Shown: positions 42,122-51,584 of the stretch, piece after piece
Position numbering within the stretch: position 1 is the first letter of the stretch
Layout: every line of letters starts with the position of its first letter
Source: Candidatus Thorarchaeota archaeon
Lineage (GTDB): Archaea; Asgardarchaeota; Thorarchaeia; Thorarchaeales; Thorarchaeaceae
Direction: 5' to 3'
DNA: 64,000 nt
Assembly: GCA_019057475.1 (NCBI GenBank)
Contig: DXJO01000018.1
Coordinates: 62,001-126,000, forward strand
The notes under the pieces: generated by a model
Database searches by the model: none
Seen by the model: the letters and a program-made list of their open reading frames with translations, nothing else
What the model was told of the DNA's origin: nothing
Program-made: the position numbers and the translations under genes

Positions 42122-43243
42122 ATGATGGCGGAACGGGACTGGGCCGTGTCGTATGATCATGCTGCATTCTCAGGAAGAATACACACAGCCTACAAGCATA
42201 AAATCCTGAGAAAGTATTTACATCCGTGGATGGTGATACTCCGTTCGACAAGCCCCACGATTGCTTATGTTGATTGCTATGCAGGTCCAGGAATCTACCC
42301 TGATGGGACTGAGGGGTCCCCTCTCATTGCACTGCAGATAGCCGATGATGTCATGTCGAAATACGGTTGTAGAATCTGGTGCATATTCAATGACCGGGAT
42401 GAGAGGGTCATGGAGCAGCTACGGAACTCTTTGCGAGATCGCTATGAATGCGAACAGGTGCTAGTATTCTCATCTCAGACTGATGCGAGAGATTGCGTGG
42501 ACCAAATACTCAATGATGAACGGTTCGCAAGTAACGGAAGACTCAGTGTACCGATGTTCTTCTTCATAGACCCTTTTGGATTGAATGTACCCATGCAGAT
42601 GCTCAAGAGGATCATGGAGCAACCAAAGACAGAGATACTTGTCACGTTTATGGTCAAGGACGTAGTTCGATGGGGAGAAACTCATGCGTACGAACAGACT
42701 ATGAAAGAACTCTTCGACCATCCAAGTCCACTAGATTTGATTGAACAGGCTGATGGCAGGGACTTCGAGCAGCAGGCAATCAATGCGTTCGTAGGCAGGC
42801 TGCATACTCATGCTGGCGTCAAGCACGTAATCAAATACAGAGTCTTCAATGAGCAGGAGCGCAGGACTCTGTTCTATCTTGTTCACGGGAGTAACCACTT
42901 CAAGGGCTTCAAGTTGATGAAAGACATCATGTACAAGATTGGACTTCTTGGTGCTTTTGCATATCTCGGTCCAGACCATCCAGACGAGGCGCAGACATTC
43001 TTGGTGCCATCGTTTGGAGATCCAGAGCTTGAGCAATTGAAGAGGCTTCTGGTAGAGAAGTATCCTGGCATGAGCACATCCTTTGGAATAATCCTTGAAG
43101 ACATGTACGCAGAGGTCCCGTTCATTGAGAAGCACTTCCGTGCTGCACTTCTGGGTCTTGAAGAGGACGGGAAAGTTGAAATCTTCGGATTCAGACGTCG
43201 TAAAGGGACTTTGAAGAAAGGCCACGGAGTGAATTTTCTGTGA
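42122..43243 (+). CDS. tcmP: Three-Cys-motif partner protein TcmP
   Basis: A 373-residue protein with the TcmP hallmarks: KHKILRKYLHPWMVIL, then IAYVDCYAGPGIYPDGTEGS (a Rossmann-like AdoMet-binding start), WCIFNDRDERVM, and FFFIDPFGLNVPM. TcmP proteins resemble methyltransferases and regularly accompany a three-cysteine, radical-SAM-like protein, here encoded 116 bases downstream. Their function is not established, but they are common in mobile and defence islands. AAGGG lies a few bases before two ATG codons; the second (42125) could also be used. Confidence 0.85.
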   Translation: MMAERDWAVSYDHAAFSGRIHTAYKHKILRKYLHPWMVILRSTSPTIAYVDCYAGPGIYPDGTEGSPLIALQIADDVMSKYGCRIWCIFNDRDERVMEQLRNSLRDRYECEQVLVFSSQTDARDCVDQILNDERFASNGRLSVPMFFFIDPFGLNVPMQMLKRIMEQPKTEILVTFMVKDVVRWGETHAYEQTMKELFDHPSPLDLIEQADGRDFEQQAINAFVGRLHTHAGVKHVIKYRVFNEQERRTLFYLVHGSNHFKGFKLMKDIMYKIGLLGAFAYLGPDHPDEAQTFLVPSFGDPELEQLKRLLVEKYPGMSTSFGIILEDMYAEVPFIEKHFRAALLGLEEDGKVEIFGFRRRKGTLKKGHGVNFL

Positions 43244-43359
43244 CCGGAACGAACAGAAGCCCTGTTGGAATAACTGGTAGTCAAGAGAATCCGACACATC
43301 TTTGGGTGAAAATGGGTGGTTCAAGTACGCTGCAGATACACGAGGATAGGGTGTCCTGA

Positions 43360-44436
43360 ATGAAGGCCGTAGAAACGAAGGAGAATCCCGACCATGAGAG
43401 TCTGGCTGAAGACCTCATGGAGCAATACCATCATCAAGGAGTTCCAGTCATCGACCTGATCAAAGACTTGGCCAAGTCAGTCGAGTCACACATCATTGCA
43501 ATGGCAGTTGTACTCTTGGAGCAGCAGGCGCGAGTCTATGTGGAAAGACATCCTGTTCTTCATAATGGGAAGCTCCGACGCGACCTTCTCTCTTCAGACA
43601 TCGTATACTTCGATACGTTCCCGAGCATCCGTCGGCGCACGCTGCTATACAAAACTGCAGTCGAGTACGGCGATTTCACCATCAACCATGTGCTTGGCTG
43701 CATGCATGGGTGCCAATACCCATGTTATGCAATGCAGATGTCCAAGCGCTACGGGAGAGTCAAGAATGAGGAAGATTGGATGCATCCCAGGATTGTCGGG
43801 AATGCACTGGACCTGCTTGAGAAGGAGATTCCGCGTAACAACCATCAGGTTCGATTCGTTCACTTATCCTTCATGACTGACCCATTCATGCATGACCCGG
43901 TCAACTGCAGAGTAATCCCCTGGATTCAGGAGCTCACACTGAAGATCATCGATAGGTTGAATCAGGAGGACATCAAGGTGACAGTGCTCACGAAGGGTCT
44001 GTTACCTGAGGTCTTGAAGGAATCTTATTTCAACACCGACAACGAATACGGCATCACACTGGTTTCCATGGATAGAGAGTTCCAGGATAAGTATGAACCA
44101 TTCTCAGTGGATGCCACCAAGCGTCTTGCAGCCTTGAAGGAACTCCATGATGCAGGACTGAAGACATGGGTGAGCATTGAGCCGTATCCAACACCCAACA
44201 TCGTGAAACAAGACTTTGACGGGTTGCTTGAGAAGATTTCTTTCGCTGACAAGATCATCTTTGGCAAGTGGAACTACAATCCGATAGTTAACGGCTACTC
44301 GGGCCAGACGGAGTTCTACACGACTTGTGCTGACAGAGTTATTGAGTTCTGTAATGAACGTGACATTCTCTATCACATCAAAGAGCGCACGCCAAGAAGC
44401 AGCATTGAAACTCAGGACTTGTTTGCTGAGGAATAA
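43360..44436 (+). CDS. Three-Cys-motif (radical SAM/DUF5131-like) protein
   Basis: A 358-residue protein. The motif NHVLGCMHGCQYPCYAMQ places cysteines at 114, 118 and 122 (C-x3-C-x3-C), close to the cluster-binding motif of radical SAM proteins and of Gp37/Gp68-like (DUF5131) proteins. HLSFMTDPFMHDP, VTVLTKG and WVSIEPYPTPN follow, as in those TIM-barrel proteins. It is the expected partner of TcmP. An iron-sulfur cluster and AdoMet chemistry are likely; the substrate is unknown. It closes the module lying between repeat copies 3 and 4. Confidence 0.82.
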   Translation: MKAVETKENPDHESLAEDLMEQYHHQGVPVIDLIKDLAKSVESHIIAMAVVLLEQQARVYVERHPVLHNGKLRRDLLSSDIVYFDTFPSIRRRTLLYKTAVEYGDFTINHVLGCMHGCQYPCYAMQMSKRYGRVKNEEDWMHPRIVGNALDLLEKEIPRNNHQVRFVHLSFMTDPFMHDPVNCRVIPWIQELTLKIIDRLNQEDIKVTVLTKGLLPEVLKESYFNTDNEYGITLVSMDREFQDKYEPFSVDATKRLAALKELHDAGLKTWVSIEPYPTPNIVKQDFDGLLEKISFADKIIFGKWNYNPIVNGYSGQTEFYTTCADRVIEFCNERDILYHIKERTPRSSIETQDLFAEE

Positions 44437-44533
44437 CCCGTACGCGTCAGTTCTGGTGTTCAGGCAGTGGACAAATGATCCTGTGATATCTCCATCCCAT
44501 TGCTCGACCACGCCATCATTCTTCAAGCCTTCT

Positions 44534-44708
44534 AGGACTAACGGATGAACCAGGTGCGAAGGCGCACTTCAGCAGCCTCATCCATCTCGACCTCGAGAGC
44601 CTTCTTCACTCTCCTGGAGAGGGCCTCGACATCCTTGCCCTCGGACATCGTTCGAATGACAAGCTCATCAATAGCATTCAGAGTATCTATCCGCACCTGA
44701 TTAGCAAT
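44534..44708 (-). pseudogene. Gene-tail repeat, copy 4
   Basis: The minus strand encodes the last ~57 codons of the same convergent gene as copy 2 (QVRIDTLNAIDELVIRTM through AAEVRLRTWFIR and stop), without its front. The plus-strand regulator tail is reduced to GGACTA. It directly follows the radical-SAM-like gene. Confidence 0.7.
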
Positions 44709-44730
44709 TCACTGTAGATGCTCGAAATCG

Positions 44731-44865
44731 ATGATCGGTTTTCTTGTTCGCAAAGTACTCAAGGATGATTCCTGCACTGGGCTATTTGGTTTCATGCTGA
44801 CGAGTCCGTATGCCTTCCTCGTGGAAAGTCTGGACATTCAAGAGTTAGCGCACGCGAACTTCTAG
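44731..44865 (+). pseudogene. Possible small gene or gene-tail fragment
   Basis: A 44-codon frame from ATG to TAG reads MIGFLVRKVLKDDSCTGL and on to VESLDIQELAHANF, protein-like but unidentified. No ribosome site is seen. Its position right after a repeat copy suggests a truncated gene. Confidence 0.3.
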
Positions 44866-44971
44866 GACGCCACATTCACTTCCAAGGGCCATGTCTGCCC
44901 GAACTAATGTTGGAAATCAAGATTAGAAAAAACAGATTAAGAACTCAGGACGATGAATACAAGATGTATTC

Positions 44972-45523
44972 ATGACAGAGTTCTATCTTGATTTCGAAAC
45001 GGTTGGGCTTGACCCAACTCACCACAAGATCATTACAATCCAGTTTCAGGAGCTCGACACAAGAACAGGGAATACTCGAGGACCCTTGCAAATTCTGAAA
45101 GAGTGGGAATCTTCGGAAGAAGAGATTCTGAAGAGCTTCATTGAGATTCTGAACACAGCCGATCCTTGGAACTTTGTTCCAATAGGCTATAACCTACGGT
45201 TTGAGCTCTTCTTTCTGCAAGTTCGAGCCAAGAAGGTGCTTGGACATGAACTAGCAAACAGATGGTTGTACTATGACCTGGCTAGGTTGGACATCCAGAG
45301 TGTCCTTGTAATGATCAATCATGGGATGTTCCGGGGGGCGACACTGGATTGGTTCACTAGAAAGAAGGCATCTGGCAGAGATGTGCCGAAATGGTATAAT
45401 GAGAAAGATTACGAAACGATTGAGGAGTACATTGCCGATGAAGCGAGAAGATTCATCCATGCTTACCAATTCCTGAAGAAAGCGCTTCCTCCGCTGATCA
45501 ACGAGTATACACCACTGCCATAG
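44972..45523 (+). CDS. DnaQ-like 3'-5' exonuclease family protein
   Basis: A 183-residue protein with the RNase H-like exonuclease start MTEFYLDFETVGLDP (D-F-E motif, metal ligands), then IGYNLRFELFFL where the family has the second motif, and YYDLARLDIQSVL. The final D/H motif (DEARRFIHAYQF) is not typical, so activity is uncertain. It resembles the predicted 3'-5' exonucleases of the RNase_H_2 group. The start ATG at 44972 has no strong ribosome site and may be leaderless. It neighbours the recombinase gene convergently. Confidence 0.75.
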   Translation: MTEFYLDFETVGLDPTHHKIITIQFQELDTRTGNTRGPLQILKEWESSEEEILKSFIEILNTADPWNFVPIGYNLRFELFFLQVRAKKVLGHELANRWLYYDLARLDIQSVLVMINHGMFRGATLDWFTRKKASGRDVPKWYNEKDYETIEEYIADEARRFIHAYQFLKKALPPLINEYTPLP

Positions 45524-45649
45524 CTGTTTACCTCCACTGCTGGGTACATGTCATGGTCGAAATTCCTAATGGCACATGATGTCCCAAGGATATAGAGTTC
45601 CGTGAGCGTGTGGCTTTCAATGAAAAGAGAGAGAGTCCCAGACTTGACT

Positions 45650-46819
45650 CTAGGACTCATCATTCATCTCGGCGTATACTTCTTCAGCTGGTTTTCCTTC
45701 TGCTGACTCGACGATATAATCAACAAACTTACGAAGGGTCTTGACCTCATCCCGCAGTATCGCTATATCTCTCTTATGAGCAGACTCGGCCTTCTTGATT
45801 CCCTCTACAGTCAGTGGGAATCCACACGAGGGACAGAATGATGCTCCCATGTCGATACCATCCATGCCGCAGCTCATACAGTTCAGATAGTCGAGCATCT
45901 GCCTTCTCGGGACCTCAACCTCCTTGCCGTAAATCTTTTCCGCGACCTCGTTCTCAACGTCATGAGTCGAGAGGTGGACATAGACCGGCTGCATGATTGT
46001 GGCATCCTTCCAGCCGACAAGTTTGGCGAGGGTCATACCCAAAACTCCTAGCTTGACAAACTCAGTAATCCGAGTGTGTCTGAACATGTGGACAATCCGT
46101 TTCTTCCCCGTGATGCCAGCGTCCTTCAAGACTGTCTTGACAATCGAGTACAGATGCGACTTGGTCAGAGGAGATACGTCACCCTGCATTGTGGTCCAGA
46201 GTGGACCCTTGCCAGTGGGATGGATGTTGAGCCAAGCCTGTAATGCCCTCAGTGACTTGCCCATAGGAATCACGCGGACGCCTGTCTTACCCTTCACGAC
46301 TATCTTGTAGTCTGCGGGTCCGCCATTGATTGTGACGCCCTCGCAAGTCATGCTGAGTATCTCTCCCTGACGGCAGCCTGACTCATATAGGACTTCAAGT
46401 ATTGCCCTGTCGCGGGTGTTCTTTGTTGCATTGAACATCCGCAGTAGTTCGTCGGCTGTGTACAAGTCCTCTACTGTAACGGTAGAGCTCTTCCTGTCAA
46501 TGCGTGGCATCTCGACCTCATCCAAGTCGTGCTCGATGCCATAGTGCTCCAGAGCACGCTTGGCAATCCCGTACCTCTTCCAGAGAGTGTAGGGCGACAG
46601 CGTCTTCATCAGACCTCGGAAGTACTTTGCATTCAGGCTCTTGATTGGTGGAAAGTTATTAAGAATCAGGCGAACATCCTCCTTGGTGGATTCCGCCTTC
46701 ATGCTGTCCTCGTACTTGTTCTGGAAAAATTCCTCATAGTGGATGATTGTTTTTCTCTTCTCGTCCGACCCTTGCGTATTATTCGAGTCTTTCACGATTA
46801 TACTAAGGGACTCAATCAT
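45650..46819 (-). CDS. Tyrosine recombinase/integrase with zinc ribbon
   Basis: A 389-residue site-specific recombinase. The N-terminal SAM-like binding domain is followed by a catalytic domain with the first Arg in LYESGCRQGEIL, a Lys in VVKGKTGVR, the H-x-x-R box HMFRHTRITEF, and the nucleophile Tyr in QPVYVHLS. After the catalytic part comes a zinc ribbon (CMSCG...CPSCG) and a coiled-coil tail. This C-terminal zinc ribbon is unusual against bacterial integrases but known in archaea. It may mobilise part of the island to its left. The start lies at the island edge, next to the inverted repeat at 46853. Confidence 0.9.
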   Translation of the reverse strand: MIESLSIIVKDSNNTQGSDEKRKTIIHYEEFFQNKYEDSMKAESTKEDVRLILNNFPPIKSLNAKYFRGLMKTLSPYTLWKRYGIAKRALEHYGIEHDLDEVEMPRIDRKSSTVTVEDLYTADELLRMFNATKNTRDRAILEVLYESGCRQGEILSMTCEGVTINGGPADYKIVVKGKTGVRVIPMGKSLRALQAWLNIHPTGKGPLWTTMQGDVSPLTKSHLYSIVKTVLKDAGITGKKRIVHMFRHTRITEFVKLGVLGMTLAKLVGWKDATIMQPVYVHLSTHDVENEVAEKIYGKEVEVPRRQMLDYLNCMSCGMDGIDMGASFCPSCGFPLTVEGIKKAESAHKRDIAILRDEVKTLRKFVDYIVESAEGKPAEEVYAEMNDES

Positions 46820-46852
46820 TTATAATGCTTGTTAAACTGTACAATTTGAAAT

Positions 46853-46871
46853 ACCGTTTACAATGAACGGT
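46853..46871. promoter_or_regulatory. Inverted repeat before the recombinase gene
   Basis: ACCGTT and AACGGT flank a 7-base spacer, 34 bases before the recombinase start. It could be an operator or an arm-type recombinase site. Confidence 0.35.
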
Positions 46872-47018
46872 TTTGAAAGACAATGGTAGCTCGGCCGATG
46901 ATTCAGATAGACGAGTAGAAGTGCAATAGCTGAATCTGGCAAGAAGATACCAGTACGAACCTACATCATCGGGGTGCGAGGCGCGACTAAGGCCGTACTT
47001 TAGATATCTGGGATGTTA

Positions 47019-47903
47019 CTAGAATCCCATCCGATGCAGTTCCTGCTCAATGAAATGCTTAGTTTGGTTGAGATTGTGCCAGCGCTCAGCGAAATTCGCC
47101 GCGTCAATGTTTCGCTTCTTATACATGAGCTGAAGGTCTGAGATCTCAATGTTAGTCTCTGCCAGTCGGTCCTTGTACATTTGCGCCATCAAGGCGGCAC
47201 TGGCCGCTGCTGATTCGCTTGGCTTCTGCATGGATATGATTGCGCCATCCATGATGCGATAGATTCTATCGGTCTGTCTTGCAGTCGAAGGATCGTGTGT
47301 GACAACGAGCACTGTTTTGCCCATCTCCTTGTTGACCTCGTGAAGATACCGTACTATCTTGGCGCCCGTTTCAGTATCCAAGTCGCCTGTAGGTTCATCA
47401 CATATGAGAATCGGTGGGTCATTCGCAAGTGCTGCAATAATCGCAACGCGTTGCTTTTCACCGCCGCTGAGTTCATCGGGTTTGTGCTTTGCTCGGAGGG
47501 TGAGACCAACACGTTCGAGAAGGTCCGTGGTTCGTTTCTTCCGTTCGTTTGCAGGTGTATTGACTGCAAGCATTGGAAGCTCCACATTCTCGTACGCGGT
47601 CAGCGTTGGAATAAGGTTGAGTGATTGGAAGATATGCCCAACAACTTTTTGTCTCAGCTTGCCTAGCTCCGCATTGCTCGCATTAGTGATATCTCGACCA
47701 GCGACCCAAGTTTTTCCAGCTGTTGCTCTCGCGAGACCTCCGATGATATTCAACAGCGTAGTCTTGCCTGATCCCGAGGGTCCGACTATTGCAATCATTT
47801 CACCTTGTTCGATCTTCATGGAGAGACCACGAAGTGCCTGTACTTCGAGGTTACCGAGCTTGAAAACTTTCATGAGATCGTCACATTGAATGTAGCTTAC
47901 CAT
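47019..47903 (-). CDS. ABC transporter ATP-binding protein (MacB/LolD type)
   Basis: A 294-residue ATPase with Walker A GPSGSGKTTLLNIIGG, the LolD/MacB phrase GHIFQSLNLIPTLTAYENV, signature LSGGEKQRVAIIAALA, Walker B ILICDEPTGDLD and H-loop VVTHDPSTA. The normal domain is ~225 residues; a 60-residue helical extension follows. It starts 10 bases after the FtsX-like permease gene and forms a MacB-type complex with it. Such complexes usually perform mechanical work on lipids or exported peptides at the outer face of the membrane. Confidence 0.93.
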   Translation of the reverse strand: MVSYIQCDDLMKVFKLGNLEVQALRGLSMKIEQGEMIAIVGPSGSGKTTLLNIIGGLARATAGKTWVAGRDITNASNAELGKLRQKVVGHIFQSLNLIPTLTAYENVELPMLAVNTPANERKKRTTDLLERVGLTLRAKHKPDELSGGEKQRVAIIAALANDPPILICDEPTGDLDTETGAKIVRYLHEVNKEMGKTVLVVTHDPSTARQTDRIYRIMDGAIISMQKPSESAAASAALMAQMYKDRLAETNIEISDLQLMYKKRNIDAANFAERWHNLNQTKHFIEQELHRMGF

Positions 47904-47913
47904 CTTTTACACC

Positions 47914-50694
47914 TCATTCGCGTAGAACGTCCACCTTATCTTCCGTAAATCTTGATGTCATTAGCACCGGTATAAGCGCTGAAATCAAGACAGCAATCGC
48001 AATTGCCGCCATGCAAAGGATAGCAAGCGGTGACAGGACAATTTGCGGCCGGACCAATATCTGAGTGTTCTCGCTCACATTGGCAATATCACCAAATAGC
48101 TGGATGAAGCCAGTGAGCAGACCTAGTAGAAGGGAGAACAAAACCATAACCAGCACTTCGCCTGCGAGCACCTTGAGGGTCTGTCCACGAGTGAAGCCTC
48201 TTACGCCAAGAAGCGTGGTTTCGTACTCCTTTTCCTTTAGCGTAAGCCCTACTATTAGCAAGGTTCCAACGACAGCGAGCACGCCGCCGAACAGTATACC
48301 TACCCATCGTGCACGGGTACCGCCCACTTCGAATGTATTCTCTTGCGATGCCGCAACTCTTGTCGTCGAGGAGTCCGTATCAACAACCTCGGGGAATGCT
48401 GTGAAGATTTCCTGTTCAAGGAGCGTGCCGTTGGTGCCTGGAATTGTTTGTAGCAACAGATGCCCAGTCGATATGTCTTCGAGGCCGGTTTCCTTGAGGT
48501 AGTCGGAAGGCACGTACGAAGGGTAGGATCCACCGAAGGCAAACTCCCCGACCATATCCGCCATCAAATCCTCTATTGGGCTCACATAACCAATCAACGC
48601 CACAATATCCATCCTGTGGAGGTCACTTGAACCGGTTCCCCTGAGAGTTATGGAGTTTCCAACACGAAGTTCTAGCTGTCTTGCTAGAGAAACTGACAAT
48701 ATGATCTTGTTGCCAGTGAAGTTCGAAAGAACATCCTCTAGAACCGCGCCGGAAAACCAACTGGTTTCGTAGAAGGCCGCTTCAGTCCAGGTTGCGGGTT
48801 CTATTCCTCTGACGTCAATCCCGCCCCGAGTGCTAGTCATCGTGAGTCGGTATTCGACAGTCAGGTCTGTAACCCCCTCGAAATTCTGCACAGACTCCTG
48901 GATTTCTGTCATATTCGATCCAGTGAGGAATGATGCGCTCACGTCAGAACCCACATAGTAAAGGTTGGTCCTTTCAAGCCTATCCTGCTCCGCAAACAAG
49001 CTGCCTACGCTGAATACGCCATAAGACACAATGAGGGCCACAGTAAAGACGAGTGCCGCATTTCTTACAGGATTCCGTTGGACGTTGCGAGTAGCCAGTG
49101 CTCCAAAGGGCCCAAAGAATCTCCCGCCAACACGAACTACAAATTCCTGAAACTTCTGAGAGCCACTCAGCAGTATCTTCGTCAGGCCATACAGAAACAG
49201 TATTGGTCCTATGAAATTGAGAAGGGCATCTATGGGGGTCCAGAGCGCAATTGCAATAAGAACGATGAACCCAGAGCTCATGGCAGTAGCTAGCATGGTC
49301 TGCATGCTGATTCCCAAGAGCCACACTATAATTTTGTAAGTGCCCAATAACAGAGCTATCCGAGGCAAGAGATTCTTGTATTCGCGCTGCTCTTCGATGT
49401 AGATATACTGCTTGAGACTGTCTAGAGGGTCCAGTTTTGCTGCACGGTCCGCAGGTCCACGCACTGACCATAAGGCGATGATGAGACCAAAGCCGATGAT
49501 GACAGAAGTATTGATTGGGTTCGCACTCAGCGCGATGAACGGGGTTTCCATGCTCACATCAAGAATCAAATGGGCAATGGTCGTCCCAAGGAATAGGCCG
49601 GCTACCCCTCCAATCAGCCCAATTATGGCTCCCTCGAACATCAACATACGTTTGATTGTCTTCGGACCGAATCCCTTGGTCTGTAGTAGGCCAAATTCCC
49701 GTCTTCTTAGATTGTAACTAACATCACTCAGCATCGTTGAGGAGTACCAGCTCATGAAGATAATCGGTGCTGCCAAGCTCACAAACGCCAGAATTAGAAT
49801 TCCTGACATTAATGATAGCATCTGCAAGGTAGAACCAATGAGGTTGGTAACCTGAGTGTTGAAGTGAGCTGTTCTGTCCTCCACCCTTGCTAGGGTATCA
49901 GCGATGTTCGCGGCTGATGCTCCTACATCATATGGATTTACTAGAACATCTCGGTCCAGTCTGCATAGGAAACCGCTGGACATGACCATGCTGGTCACAT
50001 TCTCCTGCTGGTCGAACCACTGAATCACAGGTCGTATCGTCGACTCCCAGTCCACAATCAACAGGTCATAAATTCGCCAATCACCTATCGGAATCTGAAT
50101 GAAGCCTAAATCAATAATTTGCGCAGGATTAAGCAACTGGGCGGTTCGCGATGGAATGTCGATGAATCCAGCAATCGTTAGATTGATTTCCACTGATGAG
50201 AAGTACGGAAACTCCGTGGTCATAATAGGTATGGATGTCTGAATGATCTCACCAGCTTTCAAGAGCGATGCGTTCGCAGAACTCGCAACTACCCATGTTT
50301 CATTTGCAGCCAGTGACACTGACCCATTGATATGTTCGAAAGTATTCCAAAGCGTACTCTGTGGATCAGCCCCCACAATGTCAAAGGTTTCACCTCTACT
50401 TGCATTACGGTTGTATGTGTACTTGCTATAGACATCTACGCTCGTGACATCAGGTATATCCTCCATGAGCGTTCTAAGATCGGTGAAGTTCTGGTTCGAC
50501 CAAGTGACGTTGTTTGCCGAAATTCGTGCATCATAGTCAAGCTCGTCAAGCGCGTTCAATAGAGCCTCCTTGGTCATAACATCAGCGGAAACAATCATGC
50601 TTGAGAAAAACGTGGTCGCAATGAGCACTCCGATTGTGAGTGCAATGAACAGCTTATAGCCTCTGAGAACCCTCTTGATGGCGTACTTGAACAT
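47914..50694 (-). CDS. FtsX/MacB-like ABC transporter permease
   Basis: A 926-residue membrane protein. A first N-terminal helix (residues 15-38) leads into a large extracellular domain (about 40-270). Two FtsX blocks follow, around 285-420 (SLAAPIIFMSWYSSTMLSDV, LLQTKGFGPKTIKRM) and 770-920 (LLGVRGFTRGQTLKVLAGEV). Between them lie further helices and a second external domain (about 560-750). Ten or so membrane helices in total. The paired ATPase is encoded immediately downstream. Confidence 0.9.
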   Translation of the reverse strand: MFKYAIKRVLRGYKLFIALTIGVLIATTFFSSMIVSADVMTKEALLNALDELDYDARISANNVTWSNQNFTDLRTLMEDIPDVTSVDVYSKYTYNRNASRGETFDIVGADPQSTLWNTFEHINGSVSLAANETWVVASSANASLLKAGEIIQTSIPIMTTEFPYFSSVEINLTIAGFIDIPSRTAQLLNPAQIIDLGFIQIPIGDWRIYDLLIVDWESTIRPVIQWFDQQENVTSMVMSSGFLCRLDRDVLVNPYDVGASAANIADTLARVEDRTAHFNTQVTNLIGSTLQMLSLMSGILILAFVSLAAPIIFMSWYSSTMLSDVSYNLRRREFGLLQTKGFGPKTIKRMLMFEGAIIGLIGGVAGLFLGTTIAHLILDVSMETPFIALSANPINTSVIIGFGLIIALWSVRGPADRAAKLDPLDSLKQYIYIEEQREYKNLLPRIALLLGTYKIIVWLLGISMQTMLATAMSSGFIVLIAIALWTPIDALLNFIGPILFLYGLTKILLSGSQKFQEFVVRVGGRFFGPFGALATRNVQRNPVRNAALVFTVALIVSYGVFSVGSLFAEQDRLERTNLYYVGSDVSASFLTGSNMTEIQESVQNFEGVTDLTVEYRLTMTSTRGGIDVRGIEPATWTEAAFYETSWFSGAVLEDVLSNFTGNKIILSVSLARQLELRVGNSITLRGTGSSDLHRMDIVALIGYVSPIEDLMADMVGEFAFGGSYPSYVPSDYLKETGLEDISTGHLLLQTIPGTNGTLLEQEIFTAFPEVVDTDSSTTRVAASQENTFEVGGTRARWVGILFGGVLAVVGTLLIVGLTLKEKEYETTLLGVRGFTRGQTLKVLAGEVLVMVLFSLLLGLLTGFIQLFGDIANVSENTQILVRPQIVLSPLAILCMAAIAIAVLISALIPVLMTSRFTEDKVDVLRE

Positions 50695-50748
50695 CTCTGG
50701 TCACTCTCTTTGTCGCGATTAGAATTCAATAAAAGTTCCTTGTAGGAT

Positions 50749-50865
50749 TCATCCAGCCATTCCGAAACCCGCAAGGAAGAAAGTAAGAAGATTATCACCT
50801 GTAAGTCTAAGACTTGTCATTATGTCGTCAGTTATCGTGTTGAAATTAGTCTTTGAGTTTGACAT
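50749..50865 (-). CDS. Possible small peptide gene upstream of the permease
   Basis: A 38-codon frame (MSNSKTNFNTITDDIMTS, then a hydrophobic LLTFFLAGFGMAG end) with GGTGA 7 bases before the ATG and a TATA-like TTGTATAGG about 50 bases upstream. It precedes the permease gene by 54 bases on the same strand. It could be a small membrane-associated subunit or leader peptide; the evidence is modest. Confidence 0.4.
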   Translation of the reverse strand: MSNSKTNFNTITDDIMTSLRLTGDNLLTFFLAGFGMAG

Positions 50866-50969
50866 TGTCGTTTCACCATGTGATTGTTTCGTGAAATCGG
50901 AAGTGTAACCTATACAAAACACAAGCGAGTCTGCCTATAAGTAGTTTGGTGTTTGCCAAACAACAAACA

Positions 50970-51584
50970 TCAAACATCAGATGATGCGACTTGTCCTTCA
51001 TCTGGCGCGGACTCAGTGGGCTCGAGTAGTTCCTCCCAAGCCCTCCTCTTGTCGTACACTACAGCCACGCATATTACCATTGCCGTCAGAGCAAGGCTAG
51101 ATGACACCACAGTTGGCATCGTCGCCCAAGGATCGATTGGCGTATAGGTGGACTCAATCAAATTCACTGTCAGGTGGTAGGTTGTAGCCGAATTGTTCGC
51201 CATGTCATAAGCCAGAATCCAGAGCTCATGACTCCGATTAGATTGTAGCCTGTCAATGGATGCCACATAGTAGCTCCCGTTGTGAAGCAACTCATATTCG
51301 GTACGATTCATAGCCGAATCCTGAATTGTTAGTGAAACATTTCTTACGCCTGAAACCGGGTCTCTTACGTCGGCCCATGCGGTGAAAGGCGCGCCCTCAT
51401 AGGCGGACCTTGAGATGTTCCACACTTCTATTGTAGGGCGGAGGGTATCTTGCAGACTTGCAATTCCCCGTTGCTGCGGATTCGCCGCCGCTGATGTTTT
51501 AACAACGACGCCGTGAGCGAGAACCATCACTGCAACCAGAATGACAACCATATGGAGAACCTTTCTGCCGCTCATAGTAGTCAT
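50970..51584 (-). CDS. Secreted, membrane-anchored protein
   Basis: A 204-residue protein with an N-terminal signal or anchor helix (LHMVVILVAVMVLAHGVVV), an extracellular beta-rich domain of about 110 residues with N-glycosylation-type sites (NVSLTIQDSAMNRTEY, NGSYYVASI) that looks like an Ig-like or CARDB-type fold, and a second helix near residue 160-180 (VVSSSLALTAMVICVAVVY) with an acidic cytoplasmic tail. A TATA-like TAATTAAG about 20 bases before the ATG suggests a leaderless transcript. It lies before the ABC genes and might be an accessory protein. Confidence 0.7.
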   Translation of the reverse strand: MTTMSGRKVLHMVVILVAVMVLAHGVVVKTSAAANPQQRGIASLQDTLRPTIEVWNISRSAYEGAPFTAWADVRDPVSGVRNVSLTIQDSAMNRTEYELLHNGSYYVASIDRLQSNRSHELWILAYDMANNSATTYHLTVNLIESTYTPIDPWATMPTVVSSSLALTAMVICVAVVYDKRRAWEELLEPTESAPDEGQVASSDV

